Origin: CAVXSP01 sp963724645
GTDB taxonomy: Bacteria; Acidobacteriota; Vicinamibacteria; Vicinamibacterales; SCN-69-37
Assembly: GCA_963724645.1 (NCBI GenBank)
Contig: CAVRVJ010000001.1
Span: 496,001 to 560,000 of the forward strand
Reading direction: 5' to 3'
Length of the DNA stretch: 64,000 bases
The notes under the pieces: generated by a model
Seen by the model: the letters and a program-made list of their open reading frames with translations, nothing else
Databases searched by the model: none
Told to the model about the DNA's origin: nothing
Translations under genes and position numbers: made by a program
Shown: positions 35,855 to 47,137 of the stretch, one piece after another
Layout of the letters: each line of letters opens with the position of its first letter
How positions within the stretch are numbered: the stretch's first letter is position 1

Positions 35855-38525
35855 TCCGGTAGGCGCCGGGCACGCCGTACGGAAGCTGCCGGTGCAGCGC
35901 ATACGCGAAGTAGGTCCAGTGGCCCTTGCCGTACGTCGCCGTGAGCCATCCGCCGGATTGCGGCGCCTGTCCCTTGTCGAAGGTGGAGATCATCGGCGTG
36001 TACGCCTTGTCCCACGCTGACCAGAACTTCGACCCACGCTGTTCGACCCAGTCGTTGAAATCGGCCAGCGCGATCTTGTTCGGCCAGGTGAACGACTGCT
36101 GGGCCGGGGCCAGGATCGTGATCGGGGAGTCCTCTTCGGACACTTCCTCGGCGCTCGACAGCAATTCGCCCGGATACGGCGCGAACTGGCTGGGGACCAG
36201 CTCGAAGGTGTTGTACAGGACAATCATGTTGCCGCCGGCATTCACGTAGTCGAGCAGCCGCTTGTTGTAAGTTTTCAGATCCTCACGCACCGCGTACGCA
36301 CGGGTGCCCGTCATGATGGTGTCGTAGACGGAGAGGTTCGCGGTCGCGAGATCCCGCTCGGTGAGCAGCGTCACCTGCGCCCCAAGCTGCTGGAGGCCGA
36401 GCGGCACCTGGTCGCCGATGCCCATCACGTAGCCGACCTTCAGGTTCGGCACGGCCTGGACATCGATGCCACGCACCTGCGCCGTGGATGGACGGTAGAG
36501 ATACCGGGCCTCGAGGTCGCGCGGCTCTATCAGCTCGTAGCCCTCGCGATACTGTTTGCCCTCGGCGGTGGCGACGGCCACCACGTCATGCACCTTCGCG
36601 TCGATCGCGCTGGCGGTGACTTTGAAGTGATAGCTCGTGCGTTCGCCGGCCCGCTGAAACGCAAACGGCTGCTGCGCCGGTGCCGAAGTCCAGCCCGCGG
36701 GAAGTGTCAGCGCCAGCTGGCCGCTTGTTGGCGCGCTGGCGTTGTGAACCAGCGCCACGTCCAAGTCAACGGTGCGGGTCGTCGAATTCAGCGGGATGAC
36801 CGCGCTCGGCGGCGAAACGCTCACGCCGACGCGCGGCACGGTGCGCACTTCGCGGATGACATTGCCGTAAGGCAGATTGGCGTCGCGCCGTCTCACGACC
36901 TCCGTCGCCTCCACGTCGACGCCGTTGACGCTGTAGTGCACGACGGCGATGAGCGGAGCGGGGTTGAAGGGCCGGCCGAAAGAAGCGGCATCGCTGAGCG
37001 TGTACCGATTCTCTGTGAACGCCGCCCGGCTGAAATAGGGTTTCGTGCTGATCGGCGCGTCGTCCGCGACGGTCACCGCGAAAAATGACGTCGCCGACTG
37101 CTGCTGGCCGAGAACCGCCGGCTGGCCGGCGCCACGGCCGGCGGCACCCACGGAGACCATGGCGGCGATCGGCTCGGCGGGCGTGACGGCGTAGCCCGGC
37201 GCCGTTCGCAACTGAATCCCCTGGCCGCCGGCAGGAACTTGAATCGGCACGGGCCCGCGATTGGCCAGCGACACCGACACGCCGAAGGTCTGACCGGGCA
37301 CCGGCGCCGGCATGGTCGGCGCCGCCGCGAACGCACCGCCGCCCCGGCCACCGCCGCCGGGCTGCGTCGACGCCGACGGTTGAGCCATCGCCGTCACACT
37401 CAACCCCAGCGCCGCGGTGATCGCGTCCTGAAACTGCTGCTCCTTGATCTTCAACACGGCGAGGACGTCGGCTTCGGCGGCGCTTCTGCCGATGACCTCA
37501 CGCGTCAGGCGCAGGCCATCAGCCAGCGCCGGCACGGCGGCCGATGGATCGGTCAACGAGAACGTGGACGCCGCCCTGGCCGCCGCCCGGTCGATGGCCG
37601 CGAGCGTCGCATCCAGACCGGCGGGCACCGGCCGGCCGAGCGTCCTGAACAGTCCGGCATAGGTCGTGTCGATGCCGTCAAAGATCGAGTTCTCCTTCTC
37701 GGGCGCGGTGACGCGCGACGCCGTGCGCAGGTAGTAGGCGTAGCTCGGACCGACGCTCGGATTGAATCGGCCGCTGTTCTGCGACCGTTGGAAGCTCAGG
37801 CCCATGCTCGCAATGTTGGCGTAGGAATCGCCGAGCCATGGGCTGTACTCGCCGCTGTCAATGCGGACCGTCCACTTCTCGTCGACCCGCACGCCGCCCA
37901 TGTACACCTTCAACGGCGTCCAGGGCCGCAGACCTTCGGTCAGCTGCTCCGGGAATTTGCGCGGGTCGCCCGCAGCTTCCGCCGCCTGCTGCGACAGCAG
38001 TCCCGCGGCTTGATGATTGCCGTGTCCGTCCCGCGCGTTGCCCTGGAAGCGCGAGATGATTACCCACGGACGCGTCATGCGGATGACCCGGACGACGTCC
38101 CGGAAGGCGTTCTCGAGGCCCCATTTCTCGGTCGTCTCGTCCAGCCGCTTCGAGAATCCATAGTCGATCATCGTCGTGAAGTACTGCTCGTCGACGCCGT
38201 AGTACTTGTCGGCCGTCAACAGCTCGTCCGTGCGGATGAGGGCGAGCCCCTCGAACAACTGCGGGCCGATGGCGTTGTCACCGCTTTCGCCTCGCGTGAG
38301 CGTCATGAGGATGACCCTCGCACCGTCGCCGCGGCTCAGCTTCGCGAGCACGCCGCCGTTCTCATCGTCGGGGTGCGCGGTGCCGTGCAGCACGCTCGCG
38401 GTCGTGCGCACTTTCTGGATCTTCTGCCACGCGCCGGCTGCACCGCTGTCCTGCGGAAGGGACTGCGAGGCGGGTGCAGCCAGAATGCCGAGAGCCAGGA
38501 TCGACGCGGCTCCGATCGTGCGCAT
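35814..38525 (-). CDS. Exported PIG-L family deacetylase-like protein with C-terminal extension
   Basis: 903 residues. Signal peptide MRTIGAASILALGILAAP. The N-terminal ~280 residues are a LmbE/PIG-L domain with the zinc motif HGTAHPDDENGG and the later RDGHGNHQAAG histidine, so the metal site is complete; this family removes N-acetyl groups from GlcNAc-containing molecules. A long C-terminal part follows: a Gln/Gly-rich linker, two Ig-like NEW-type domains (residues ~380-700, PIQVPAGGQGIQLR, LNSTTRTVDLDVAL) and a glutamine-amidotransferase-like end (VGYVMGIGDQVPLGLQQLG, YDTIMTGTRAYAVRED). Such large PIG-L proteins are common in Acidobacteria and Bacteroidetes. It is divergent from the MFS gene at 38656. 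Confidence 0.85.
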   Translation of the reverse strand: MRTIGAASILALGILAAPASQSLPQDSGAAGAWQKIQKVRTTASVLHGTAHPDDENGGVLAKLSRGDGARVILMTLTRGESGDNAIGPQLFEGLALIRTDELLTADKYYGVDEQYFTTMIDYGFSKRLDETTEKWGLENAFRDVVRVIRMTRPWVIISRFQGNARDGHGNHQAAGLLSQQAAEAAGDPRKFPEQLTEGLRPWTPLKVYMGGVRVDEKWTVRIDSGEYSPWLGDSYANIASMGLSFQRSQNSGRFNPSVGPSYAYYLRTASRVTAPEKENSIFDGIDTTYAGLFRTLGRPVPAGLDATLAAIDRAAARAASTFSLTDPSAAVPALADGLRLTREVIGRSAAEADVLAVLKIKEQQFQDAITAALGLSVTAMAQPSASTQPGGGGRGGGAFAAAPTMPAPVPGQTFGVSVSLANRGPVPIQVPAGGQGIQLRTAPGYAVTPAEPIAAMVSVGAAGRGAGQPAVLGQQQSATSFFAVTVADDAPISTKPYFSRAAFTENRYTLSDAASFGRPFNPAPLIAVVHYSVNGVDVEATEVVRRRDANLPYGNVIREVRTVPRVGVSVSPPSAVIPLNSTTRTVDLDVALVHNASAPTSGQLALTLPAGWTSAPAQQPFAFQRAGERTSYHFKVTASAIDAKVHDVVAVATAEGKQYREGYELIEPRDLEARYLYRPSTAQVRGIDVQAVPNLKVGYVMGIGDQVPLGLQQLGAQVTLLTERDLATANLSVYDTIMTGTRAYAVREDLKTYNKRLLDYVNAGGNMIVLYNTFELVPSQFAPYPGELLSSAEEVSEEDSPITILAPAQQSFTWPNKIALADFNDWVEQRGSKFWSAWDKAYTPMISTFDKGQAPQSGGWLTATYGKGHWTYFAYALHRQLPYGVPGAYRITANLLALGKTPK

Positions 38526-38655
38526 GACAGTCTCCCCAAGCCGCCCGGACGGGGCCGCTGTGCCGAATGGGCTATAGGGTAGACGGCGGCGGGGCCGCCG
38601 GCAAGGGCGGTCGCGGGCGCGGCTCTCGCTACAATGGCGCCTTCACAAGAATCAG

Positions 38656-39948
38656 ATGATGCCTGCACCCGCGCAAGATGCTGTTGACCGCCGCGATGCC
38701 GCTGGACGATGGTGGCTCGCGGGTTTGCTCGCGAGTGGCATGACGTTCTGCTACGCGCAGCGTGGCACGCTCTCAGTCGCCGCGCCGTTCATGATTCGCG
38801 ATCTCGGCATCAATACCGAGACGATGGGGCTGATGCTGTCGGCCTTCTCGTGGTGCTACTCCTTCATGCAGGTGCCCGCGGGATGGATCGTGGACCGCTT
38901 CGGCGTACGCCGGGCGTACGCGTCCGGGTTCGCCCTGTGGTCGATTGCGTGCGCCCTCACGGGCGTTTTTCGAAACATCGGCGCGATCATGTTCTTCCGG
39001 ATCGCCGTGGGCGCCGGACAGTCGGTTGCCTTTCCCGCGAGCGCCCGCACGGTGGCCAACTGGTTTCCGGACAGCGAGCGCGGGCTCGTGAACTCCAGCT
39101 ACCTGGTTGGCGTGCGGCTCGGACAGGCGCTGATCAACGCCGCGGGCGTCGGCCTGATCGCTCTCTACGGCTGGCGGATCCTGTTCGTGATCGGCGGATT
39201 GGCGCCGCTGCTCTGGATTCTGCCGTGGCTCTCGCTGCTGCGCCGTTGGGAGGATCCGGGCGATCCGCGGTCCGCCACGCCGGCTCAGCCTGCCGCGTCG
39301 ACGCGCTTCACGTTCGCCTCGAGCTTCGGGCTGCTGCGGCACCGTACGGTGCTCGGAACGTTCCTCGGCTTCTTTGCCTTCGACTACGTCTGGTTCGTCT
39401 TTGTGTACTGGCTGCCGGGCTATCTCCGGTTGGAACGGCATTTCACGCCGGGCCAGATGGCGTTTTATGGGTCGGTGCCGTTTCTGGTGATGTCGATGGT
39501 GATTCCGCTCTCTGGGCTGGCCAGCGATCGGCTCATCGCGAGCGGTTTCCACGAACTGCGTGTTCGCAAGACCTTCATCACGATCGGCTTCGCTATCGCG
39601 CTGGCGATCGTTCCCGCCGGCCTGGTCGAGGACAACGGCACGTCCGTCTGGCTGCTGCTGACGTCGCTCTGCGGTCTCGGCATCGCCGTGCCCAACACGT
39701 GGAGCATCACCCAGGCGTGCTGCTCGAAGCGCCTGGTCGGCACGGTCTCCGGCATTCAGAATTTCGGAGGCAACGTCGGTGGCATCATCGCGCCGTGGCT
39801 GACCGGCGCCATCGCCTATCGAAGCGGATCGTTTGCCTCGGCGTTTGTCCTCTGTGGCTTCATCCTCGTGGCCGGCGCCCTGGCGTACTGGCTGCTGATG
39901 AACGAGAAGGTCCAGTCTTTGGAGGACGCCGCCCCGTCAGGTTACTGA
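38656..39948 (+). CDS. MFS transporter, anion:cation symporter type (sugar-acid uptake)
   Basis: 430 residues with 12 helices. Signatures: MTFCYAQRGTLSVAAPFM in helix 1, IVDRFGVRRAYASGFALWS (MFS motif A) and RIAVGAGQSVAFPASARTVANWFP, characteristic of the ACS branch (hexuronate, glucarate, galactonate transporters). GTVSGIQNFGGNVGGIIAPW in helix 11 is also branch-typical. It probably imports a hexuronate or aldonate with H+. A -10-like TACAAT at 38630 lies 20 bases before the ATG. Convergent with the DUF1080 gene, overlapping it by seven bases. Confidence 0.88.
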   Translation: MMPAPAQDAVDRRDAAGRWWLAGLLASGMTFCYAQRGTLSVAAPFMIRDLGINTETMGLMLSAFSWCYSFMQVPAGWIVDRFGVRRAYASGFALWSIACALTGVFRNIGAIMFFRIAVGAGQSVAFPASARTVANWFPDSERGLVNSSYLVGVRLGQALINAAGVGLIALYGWRILFVIGGLAPLLWILPWLSLLRRWEDPGDPRSATPAQPAASTRFTFASSFGLLRHRTVLGTFLGFFAFDYVWFVFVYWLPGYLRLERHFTPGQMAFYGSVPFLVMSMVIPLSGLASDRLIASGFHELRVRKTFITIGFAIALAIVPAGLVEDNGTSVWLLLTSLCGLGIAVPNTWSITQACCSKRLVGTVSGIQNFGGNVGGIIAPWLTGAIAYRSGSFASAFVLCGFILVAGALAYWLLMNEKVQSLEDAAPSGY

Positions 39949-40703
39949 AGTTCCTTGACGTAGATGTTCCTGAACTGCACGAGCGCCGGAATCCCGGTGT
40001 ACTTGCCGTCCGGGCCCTTCGGGCCGCCATGGTGCTGCAGGCCCAAGGGACCTTCCGCCGGAAGATCCGGCAGCGTAATGCTCGGAATGACCGTCTTGCC
40101 GTTCACGGTGAGAGTCACGGTGTTGCCGCGAACGGTGACGTCGAAGGTATTCCACTGGCCGATGTCGTGATCCGCATTGGTGACTGGCGTGGCCGCAGCC
40201 TTGATCGCCGCTGAACTGTCGGCGGCTGTTCGGTAGCCGTACATCTCGCCCGAGCCGACCGGCCAGCACCAGATATTCAGCTGCGCCTTGCCGGAGCCGC
40301 GGATCATGAAACCGGAATCGGAATCGGGCGCGGTGATCTTGATCGGCTGACCTTTCGCGTCGAGCTTGTCGTGGCCATCCGGCATCACGATGCGCATGTT
40401 GTTGCTGATGTATGGCGTCTCTTTGATCCGCCAATCGACCATGGCCTGAAAATTCTTGAAGGTCTTCGTCGTCCACAGGCTCTTGTCGCCCTTGGACTCA
40501 CTGCTCGCATCGTAGTCGATGACGCCATCGACGACCTTCCAATGGCCACCGTCTCCTTCGGGAATCTTCCAACCGCTCAGGTCCTTGCCGTTGAACAGCG
40601 ACACAAACCCGGCAGGGGGACCGCCTTGTGCTTCCGGCTTCGCCATCGCGGGCCCTATCGCCAGCGCCAGCCCCGCCGCGAGAACAGATGCCATCAATTT
40701 CAT
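39942..40703 (-). CDS. DUF1080 protein (3-keto-disaccharide hydrolase-like)
   Basis: ~253 residues from the ATG at 40703, directly preceded by an ideal ribosome site (aggaggcacc). Signal peptide MKLMASVLAAGLALAIGPAMA. One concanavalin-like jelly-roll domain with family marks: FVSLFNGKDLSGWKIPEG, WKVVDGVID, LWTTKTFKNFQAMVDWR, SDSGFMIRG, MYGYRTAADSS, and the closing VQFRNIYVKEL. Some DUF1080 members hydrolyse 3-keto-glycosides made by sugar 3-dehydrogenases. Exported, so it probably works on oligosaccharides in the periplasm or outside. Single gene, no partner. Confidence 0.9.
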   Translation of the reverse strand: MKLMASVLAAGLALAIGPAMAKPEAQGGPPAGFVSLFNGKDLSGWKIPEGDGGHWKVVDGVIDYDASSESKGDKSLWTTKTFKNFQAMVDWRIKETPYISNNMRIVMPDGHDKLDAKGQPIKITAPDSDSGFMIRGSGKAQLNIWCWPVGSGEMYGYRTAADSSAAIKAAATPVTNADHDIGQWNTFDVTVRGNTVTLTVNGKTVIPSITLPDLPAEGPLGLQHHGGPKGPDGKYTGIPALVQFRNIYVKELQ

Positions 40704-40788
40704 GGTGCCTCCTGGGAAACGTGGACCATCCTCGCTGCCTTTAACGGATGCGTCAAGCCCCTCACAGCGCCGATAGGCAGGCACGCGA

Positions 40789-42886
40789 TCACCAGCCTCC
40801 AACGGTGACCGTCACCTGCTGTTGAACACTGAAAGCACCCGTCACCACTGAATGCCCGTACGCCACAAGACGATAAGCGGTCGGACTGAGACCCGAGATG
40901 ACCGCGCTGAATCCGGCCGAAGAAAACTGCGAGCCGAAGACCGCGCCGACATCCGGGCGGGAACCACCCAGCATCGCGGCCGCTGCGAAAACCGGGGCGC
41001 CGCCTGACAGCGGATACGCCCAGACGTGCACTGCGTCAATGCCGCTGCCGGTTGAGGCCGCGGTGTCTATGGCCCATCCTACGATGACGAATTGCGACGA
41101 GGTGACCGTCGCGGTGTGCGGAGCGTCGATGGTCAGCCGTGCGGACGGTGCAATTGTCGCGCTGACTTGCCGCTGAATGCTGAACGTGCCCGTCAGCGCG
41201 TCATGGGCGGCGACAACCAACATGTATTGACCAGGAGGGATGCGCGAGGACGTGAGCTGGAACCCCGAGAACGTGAATTGCGTTCCAAAGATCGCTCCCA
41301 GATCGGGTCGCGCTACGCCGAGAGAGGCGGCGCCGGCAAAGATCGGGGCGCCCCCACCGGCGGGATACGCCCACACGTGAACCGCATCGATGCCGACACC
41401 GGCCGTGGCAGCCCGGTCGAGACTCCAGCCGGCCACACTCAAGGGAAACGGGACGACATCGCCCTCCCGTGGCCAGTCGATGACGAGCTGCGCAGGCGCC
41501 AGCGCCGTCACCTGAACGGTGCTGACAAGCGAAAACGCTCCCGTCCGAACGCTGCGACCGAACGCGACGAGCTGATAGTCACCCGGGGGCAGGCCGCGGA
41601 CCGCAACCTGGAATCCTGAGTTCAGGTATTGGGAGCCAAACAGCCCCTCAACATCAACACGTGGTCGGCCATAATCAGCGCCGACGAACACGGGCGCACC
41701 ACCGCCGGCCGGATACGCCCAGACATGTACCGCATCGACCCCGGGGCCAAGAAAACCGTAGGCATCGACAGCCCACCCGCGCAGTTCGAACGGTTCGATC
41801 AGCGGCGAACCGGCAACGGGACTGTCGATGACGATCGAAGCGTGCGGCGTGATGGGCGCGGGTGCGAGCGCCGCAAAACCGAGCGCGTGCGAGGGAATGC
41901 CGGAGAGTTGCACCGTGGCGGTCGAGGTATCCACCGTCCACAGCTCAGTTGTCGCATACGTCCTCACCAGCAGCACCGACTCATCGGCGGTCGCCGTGAC
42001 GTCTGTCGGATCCGGAACGTGCACGCGGTCCAGCAGCGTAAGGGTCTGCAGATCATAGATCTTGACCTCTCCACCGTTGATCGCCACGCACTCTCCCGTG
42101 AACAGGTAGAGCCGCCCCCGCGCCAATCCGATAGCCCGTGTTTCGCAAAAGTCCTGAGGTCCCAGATCAACGGTCGTGATGACCTGGTTCGATCCCGTGT
42201 CGATCACGGAGACTCGACTGTCCCCTCTTACAAACAGTCTCTTGTTGTCGGCGGCCAGCCGGACCTCGAAAGCGGTGACGGAGATCGTCCTCGCCGGCTC
42301 GGATCCAGAGGTGTCTGTACGCGCCTATGTACGTCCCGTGAGCGACGTACACGGTGCGGTTGTCGGCCGTGATTTCCACGTTGAAGTTTGCTGGCGCGCT
42401 CACAGGCGAAATGTCTGCGATGGACTGCTCGGTGGCCGTGTCCGCCACTTGAAGAGAACTCCCGAGCAGGAAGAGGCGTGAACCGTCCGGCGACAACTTC
42501 ATTCCCCTCACGCCACTGCCAACTGGCAGACCGAACGGCCGGGTCGTTCCGGTCGTGGTGTCCATCACGAGCAACGAGACCGCCGAGCCGCTGACTTGTT
42601 CGAGCACGTAGAGACGAAGTCCGTCAGGGCTGGCGGCGGTGCCGAGGAACCGACGACCAGCGCTGCCTTGCCACAACGTGAACGTCGACGAGATCGTTCG
42701 AGTAGTGGCGTTGAAAAGATGAATCAGCCCTCGCGTGCAGCTCGTTTGCGCCGGATTGGCGCACGTGTCGTTCTCAACGACCGGGACGTAGGCAAAGGAC
42801 TGCGCGCCGCTGAGCGAGGCACGGGACAGCAGAAGGAACAGCGCACAACCAAACTGGGTTGCTATCTTGCGTCGTGAGTTTCGCAT
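40789..42886 (-). CDS. Exported beta-propeller protein with three ~105-residue repeats (one frameshift)
   Basis: ~698 residues. Signal peptide near the start (SRRKIATQFGCALFLLLSRASLSG...). Residues ~30-350 form a YVTN-like beta-propeller (SPDGLRLYVLEQVSGSA, SPDGSRLFLLGSS, ADNKRLFVRGDSRVSV, TADESVLLVRTY). The C-terminal third has three tandem modules of about 105 residues, each with GxGIDAVHVWAYPxGGGAP, a FGSQF/FGTQF step, SGF and an xxTGxFS end. The modules look like a cell-surface or adhesion repeat. The ORF breaks near 42319, where an extra base shifts the frame; removing it joins YIGA to TDTSGSEPARTISV. Ligand unknown. It probably acts outside the cell. Confidence 0.7.
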
Positions 42887-42944
42887 CTGCTTTCTCAACG
42901 TGTCATCGACTCAGCCCTCGCCAGGCGGAGCGCCGTCAGGAAGA

Positions 42945-44605
42945 TCAGGTCAGGGCCAGGTATTCATGCGCGAACCGCACCACCATGGATCCCTCGCCCA
43001 CCGCGGACGCGACCCGGTTCATGGCGTTGGAGCGGACGTCGCCGGCCGCAAACACGCCGGGCACACTGGTCTCGAGGGGCAGCGGTTCGCGGGGCTCCTT
43101 CCAGACGCGGGCGTACCCTTCGGCCACCAGCAGGTCGCGGCCCGGTGAGCACGAACCCCTTGGGGTCGCGGAGCACGCTCGCGGGCAGCCAGTCGCTTCG
43201 CGGGTGCGTGCCGATGAATATGAACAAGGCGTCGATGTCCTCCACGCTGGCGCGCGCCGGTCTCCAGCGAGCCGAGCGCGACACATTTCACGGAGTCGTC
43301 GCCTTCGACACGCTCGACTTCCGTCCGCGTCCGCACCCGGATGTTCGGGGTCTTTTCGATCTGTTCGATGAGGTAATGCGACATCGTGTCGCGCAAGCGA
43401 TCGCGGCGGACGATGATCTGCACCTCCTTGGCGTAGCGCGCCAGATACATCGCGCCCTGCCCCGCGGAGTTCCCGCCGCCGACGACGAGCACACGCTGGT
43501 CGCTGAAGGCCGGCGCCTCAGTCGTGGCGGCGCCGTAGTACACTCCGGCGCCCGTGTGCTCCCGCACGCCCGGCGCGGGATGTTCGCGGTAGGCCATTCC
43601 CGTCGCCGCGAGGACCGTTCTCGTCACGACCTCGCGGCCGTCGCTGAGCGTGAGACGCTTGTATCCTGCGTCAATGGACAGCCCGGTCACTTCGATCGGC
43701 ACAAGGAACTCCGCGCCAAGCCGCTGAGCCTGTGCCACCGCGCGGCGCGTCAGTTCACTGCCGCTGACGCCTTGGGGAAACCCGAGATAGTTCTCGATCC
43801 TGGAGCTGCTGCCAGCCTGCCCGCCCGGAGCGTGCCGGTCGAGCAGCAGGGTCCGCAGTCCCTCGGATGCGCCATACACCGCGGCGGCGAGGCCGGCAGG
43901 GCCTGCCCCGACAATCACGAGGTCGTACAGATTGAGCGCGGCCTCGAGCGGCCGGCCAAGACGCTCGGCGACTTGACGTGGCTCCGGGTTGCGCAGCACG
44001 GAGCCATCTTCGAAGAACAGCGCGGGCAGCTCGCCGGCGCCAACTTCCTGCCGCATCCAGCAGACTGCGCGTGTCCGGATTCCGCGCCACATCGAACCAG
44101 CGATAGGGGATGAGATTGCTCGCGAGGAAGTCCTTGATCGCATGCGACCGCGGCGACCACTGGTGCCCGACCAGCCTCAATCCTTTCGCCTCGGGCAGGT
44201 ACTCGGCCTGCCAGGTGTCGAGCAGATCGTCGATCACTGGAAAGAGCCGTTCTTCGGGCGGATCCCACGGCTTCGACAAGTAGTGATCGAGGTGCGCTTC
44301 GTTGATGGCCCTGATGGCCGCGTCGCTGTCCGAGTAGGCCGTGAGCAGCGCCCGGCGGGCGATTGGATAGAGTTTGCGGGACCGCGCGAGCACTTCCGTG
44401 CCCTGCATGCCCGGCATCCGCTGGTCGCTGATCAGAATGGCGAGTTCGTCGCCTCGGGCCTTCAGCTCGCGAACGGTGGCAAGCGCCTCTTCGCCCGAGG
44501 TCGCGCTGACGACCGTGTAGGAGTCGCGGTACCTGGCTCGAAGGTCACGGCGCACGGCGGCGAGCACCTGGGCGTCGTCGTCGACCACCAGAATCACTGG
44601 TTTGG

Positions 44606-44609
<4 letters not shown>
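42945..44609 (-). CDS. Fused response regulator/thioredoxin-reductase-like protein (three frameshifts)
   Basis: ~553 residues in one reading after correction: a receiver domain (residues 1-130: VVDDDAQV, Asp in ILISDQRMPGM, Thr in LLTAYSD, Lys in YLSKPWD), a short thioredoxin/glutaredoxin-like linker (IPYRWFDVARNPDTRSLLDA, GELPALFFEDGS) and a class II pyridine nucleotide-disulfide oxidoreductase (VIVGAGPAGLAAAVYGASEG for FAD, VLVVGGGNSAGQGAMYLA for NAD(P)H, PGVFAAGDVRSNAMNRVA for FAD). The CxxC redox pair of true thioredoxin reductases is missing (GAGVYYGAATTEAPAF instead). Frameshifts from extra bases near 44047, 43252 and 43141. It overlaps the kinase gene by four bases, so it is that kinase's partner. 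Confidence 0.75.
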
Positions 44610-46048
<1,439 letters not shown>

Positions 46049-46051
46049 GGC

Positions 46052-46987
46052 TCAGAGGTTGGCGAGCACGGTGTCACGAGTCGCCAGCGTGCCATCGTGG
46101 CCGCGGACTTCAATCGAGTACAGCCCCTGGTACCCGAGCGTGACCGTGAAGCGGATCGCGGTTGCCAGGTCCCAGCGCGGACTGGGACGGATGTGCATGT
46201 TCCCGACGGTCACCGGGAGCAGCGTCCGCAGCGCCGCGTGCAGTTCCCCTTGATCGGCCGCGCCCACACCGCCGATATCGACGTTGGCGAGGGCGCCGGA
46301 ATCTTGCAGCACTTCGGCCAGCAACACCCATGTTGGCGGCGCCGTCAGTACGGGCAGTGGCGCGCCGGGGGCCGCGGGCGCAGCCGCGCCGCGGGCCGGC
46401 GCGGAACCCGGCGTCGGTGCCGGCACGACCGTGCCGACTACGCCGCGATTGTTCCCGCCGACGCCGCGTGTCTCGACCCCCACCATGACGCTCTTCGACT
46501 TGCCGTACTCCACCATCGCCCTCAGCGCGCGGACGGCGTCGAGCTTGTTCTCCGACGTGAGGGCGCCCTGGTTGATCATCACGCGGGGACATCCGAGGAC
46601 CACGGCGTGGTCGATCCATTGCCGGGTGAGGTCGATGGCTTGGAGCCTCTGCACGGGCTGCGGCGCCGAAATGTTCATCGGCCCGAACTCGAGGTTGATG
46701 TTGGACAACCGCGACTGCGCCTTTTCGACCTGGACCCGCAGTTCCCTCAAGAACGAAGGCTCGGTCGAGGCAAAATGCGTGTGCTGGATCTCGATGTTGT
46801 GCACCCCGTAGCGATCGGCGAACATCTGCGGCACGTCGAACAGGTTCAGCGTGTCGGTGGGACCTTCCCAGAGGGCGGCTACCCTGAGCATGTTCTCGAA
46901 ATTCAGGACCATGATCGCGATGCGTGCCAGCTTCGCACCGTCGGCCTGGGTTCCGCTCTGTCCCATGAAAGTGTCTCGACCTGTCAC
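46052..46987 (-). CDS. Xylose isomerase-like TIM-barrel protein (sugar phosphate isomerase/epimerase family)
   Basis: ~311 residues. The start is not fixed: GTG 46987 has a strong purine-rich ribosome site (ggaaggggtg) and an in-frame ATG at 46966 would also fit. TIM-barrel segments: VLNFENMLRVAALWEGPTDT, HNIEIQHTHFASTEPSF, INLEFGPMNISAPQ, MINQGALTSENK, VMVGVETRGVGG, NVDIGGVGAADQGEL and GNMHIRPSP. The Glu/His/Asp pattern (ETRG, DIGG, MHIRPS) fits metal-dependent isomerases or epimerases of the xylose isomerase-like superfamily. An odd Ala/Pro-rich insert (APTPGSAPARGAAAPAAPGA) interrupts the barrel at about residue 230. Divergent from the uxuA-type gene; substrate unknown. Confidence 0.72.
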   Translation of the reverse strand: MTGRDTFMGQSGTQADGAKLARIAIMVLNFENMLRVAALWEGPTDTLNLFDVPQMFADRYGVHNIEIQHTHFASTEPSFLRELRVQVEKAQSRLSNINLEFGPMNISAPQPVQRLQAIDLTRQWIDHAVVLGCPRVMINQGALTSENKLDAVRALRAMVEYGKSKSVMVGVETRGVGGNNRGVVGTVVPAPTPGSAPARGAAAPAAPGAPLPVLTAPPTWVLLAEVLQDSGALANVDIGGVGAADQGELHAALRTLLPVTVGNMHIRPSPRWDLATAIRFTVTLGYQGLYSIEVRGHDGTLATRDTVLANL

Positions 46988-47137
46988 CGGCGCACCCCTT
47001 CCCCGCCCGGCGGGGCGATGATACCAGCCAAGCCATGAAGTCCGCCTCAACGGCACAACAGGAAGCAAGCGCCGGCAGAAAACAGAAGACGCTAGACTAT
47101 AACGCCGCGAGCGTGAGCGAGAACAGAGAGGCATCGC

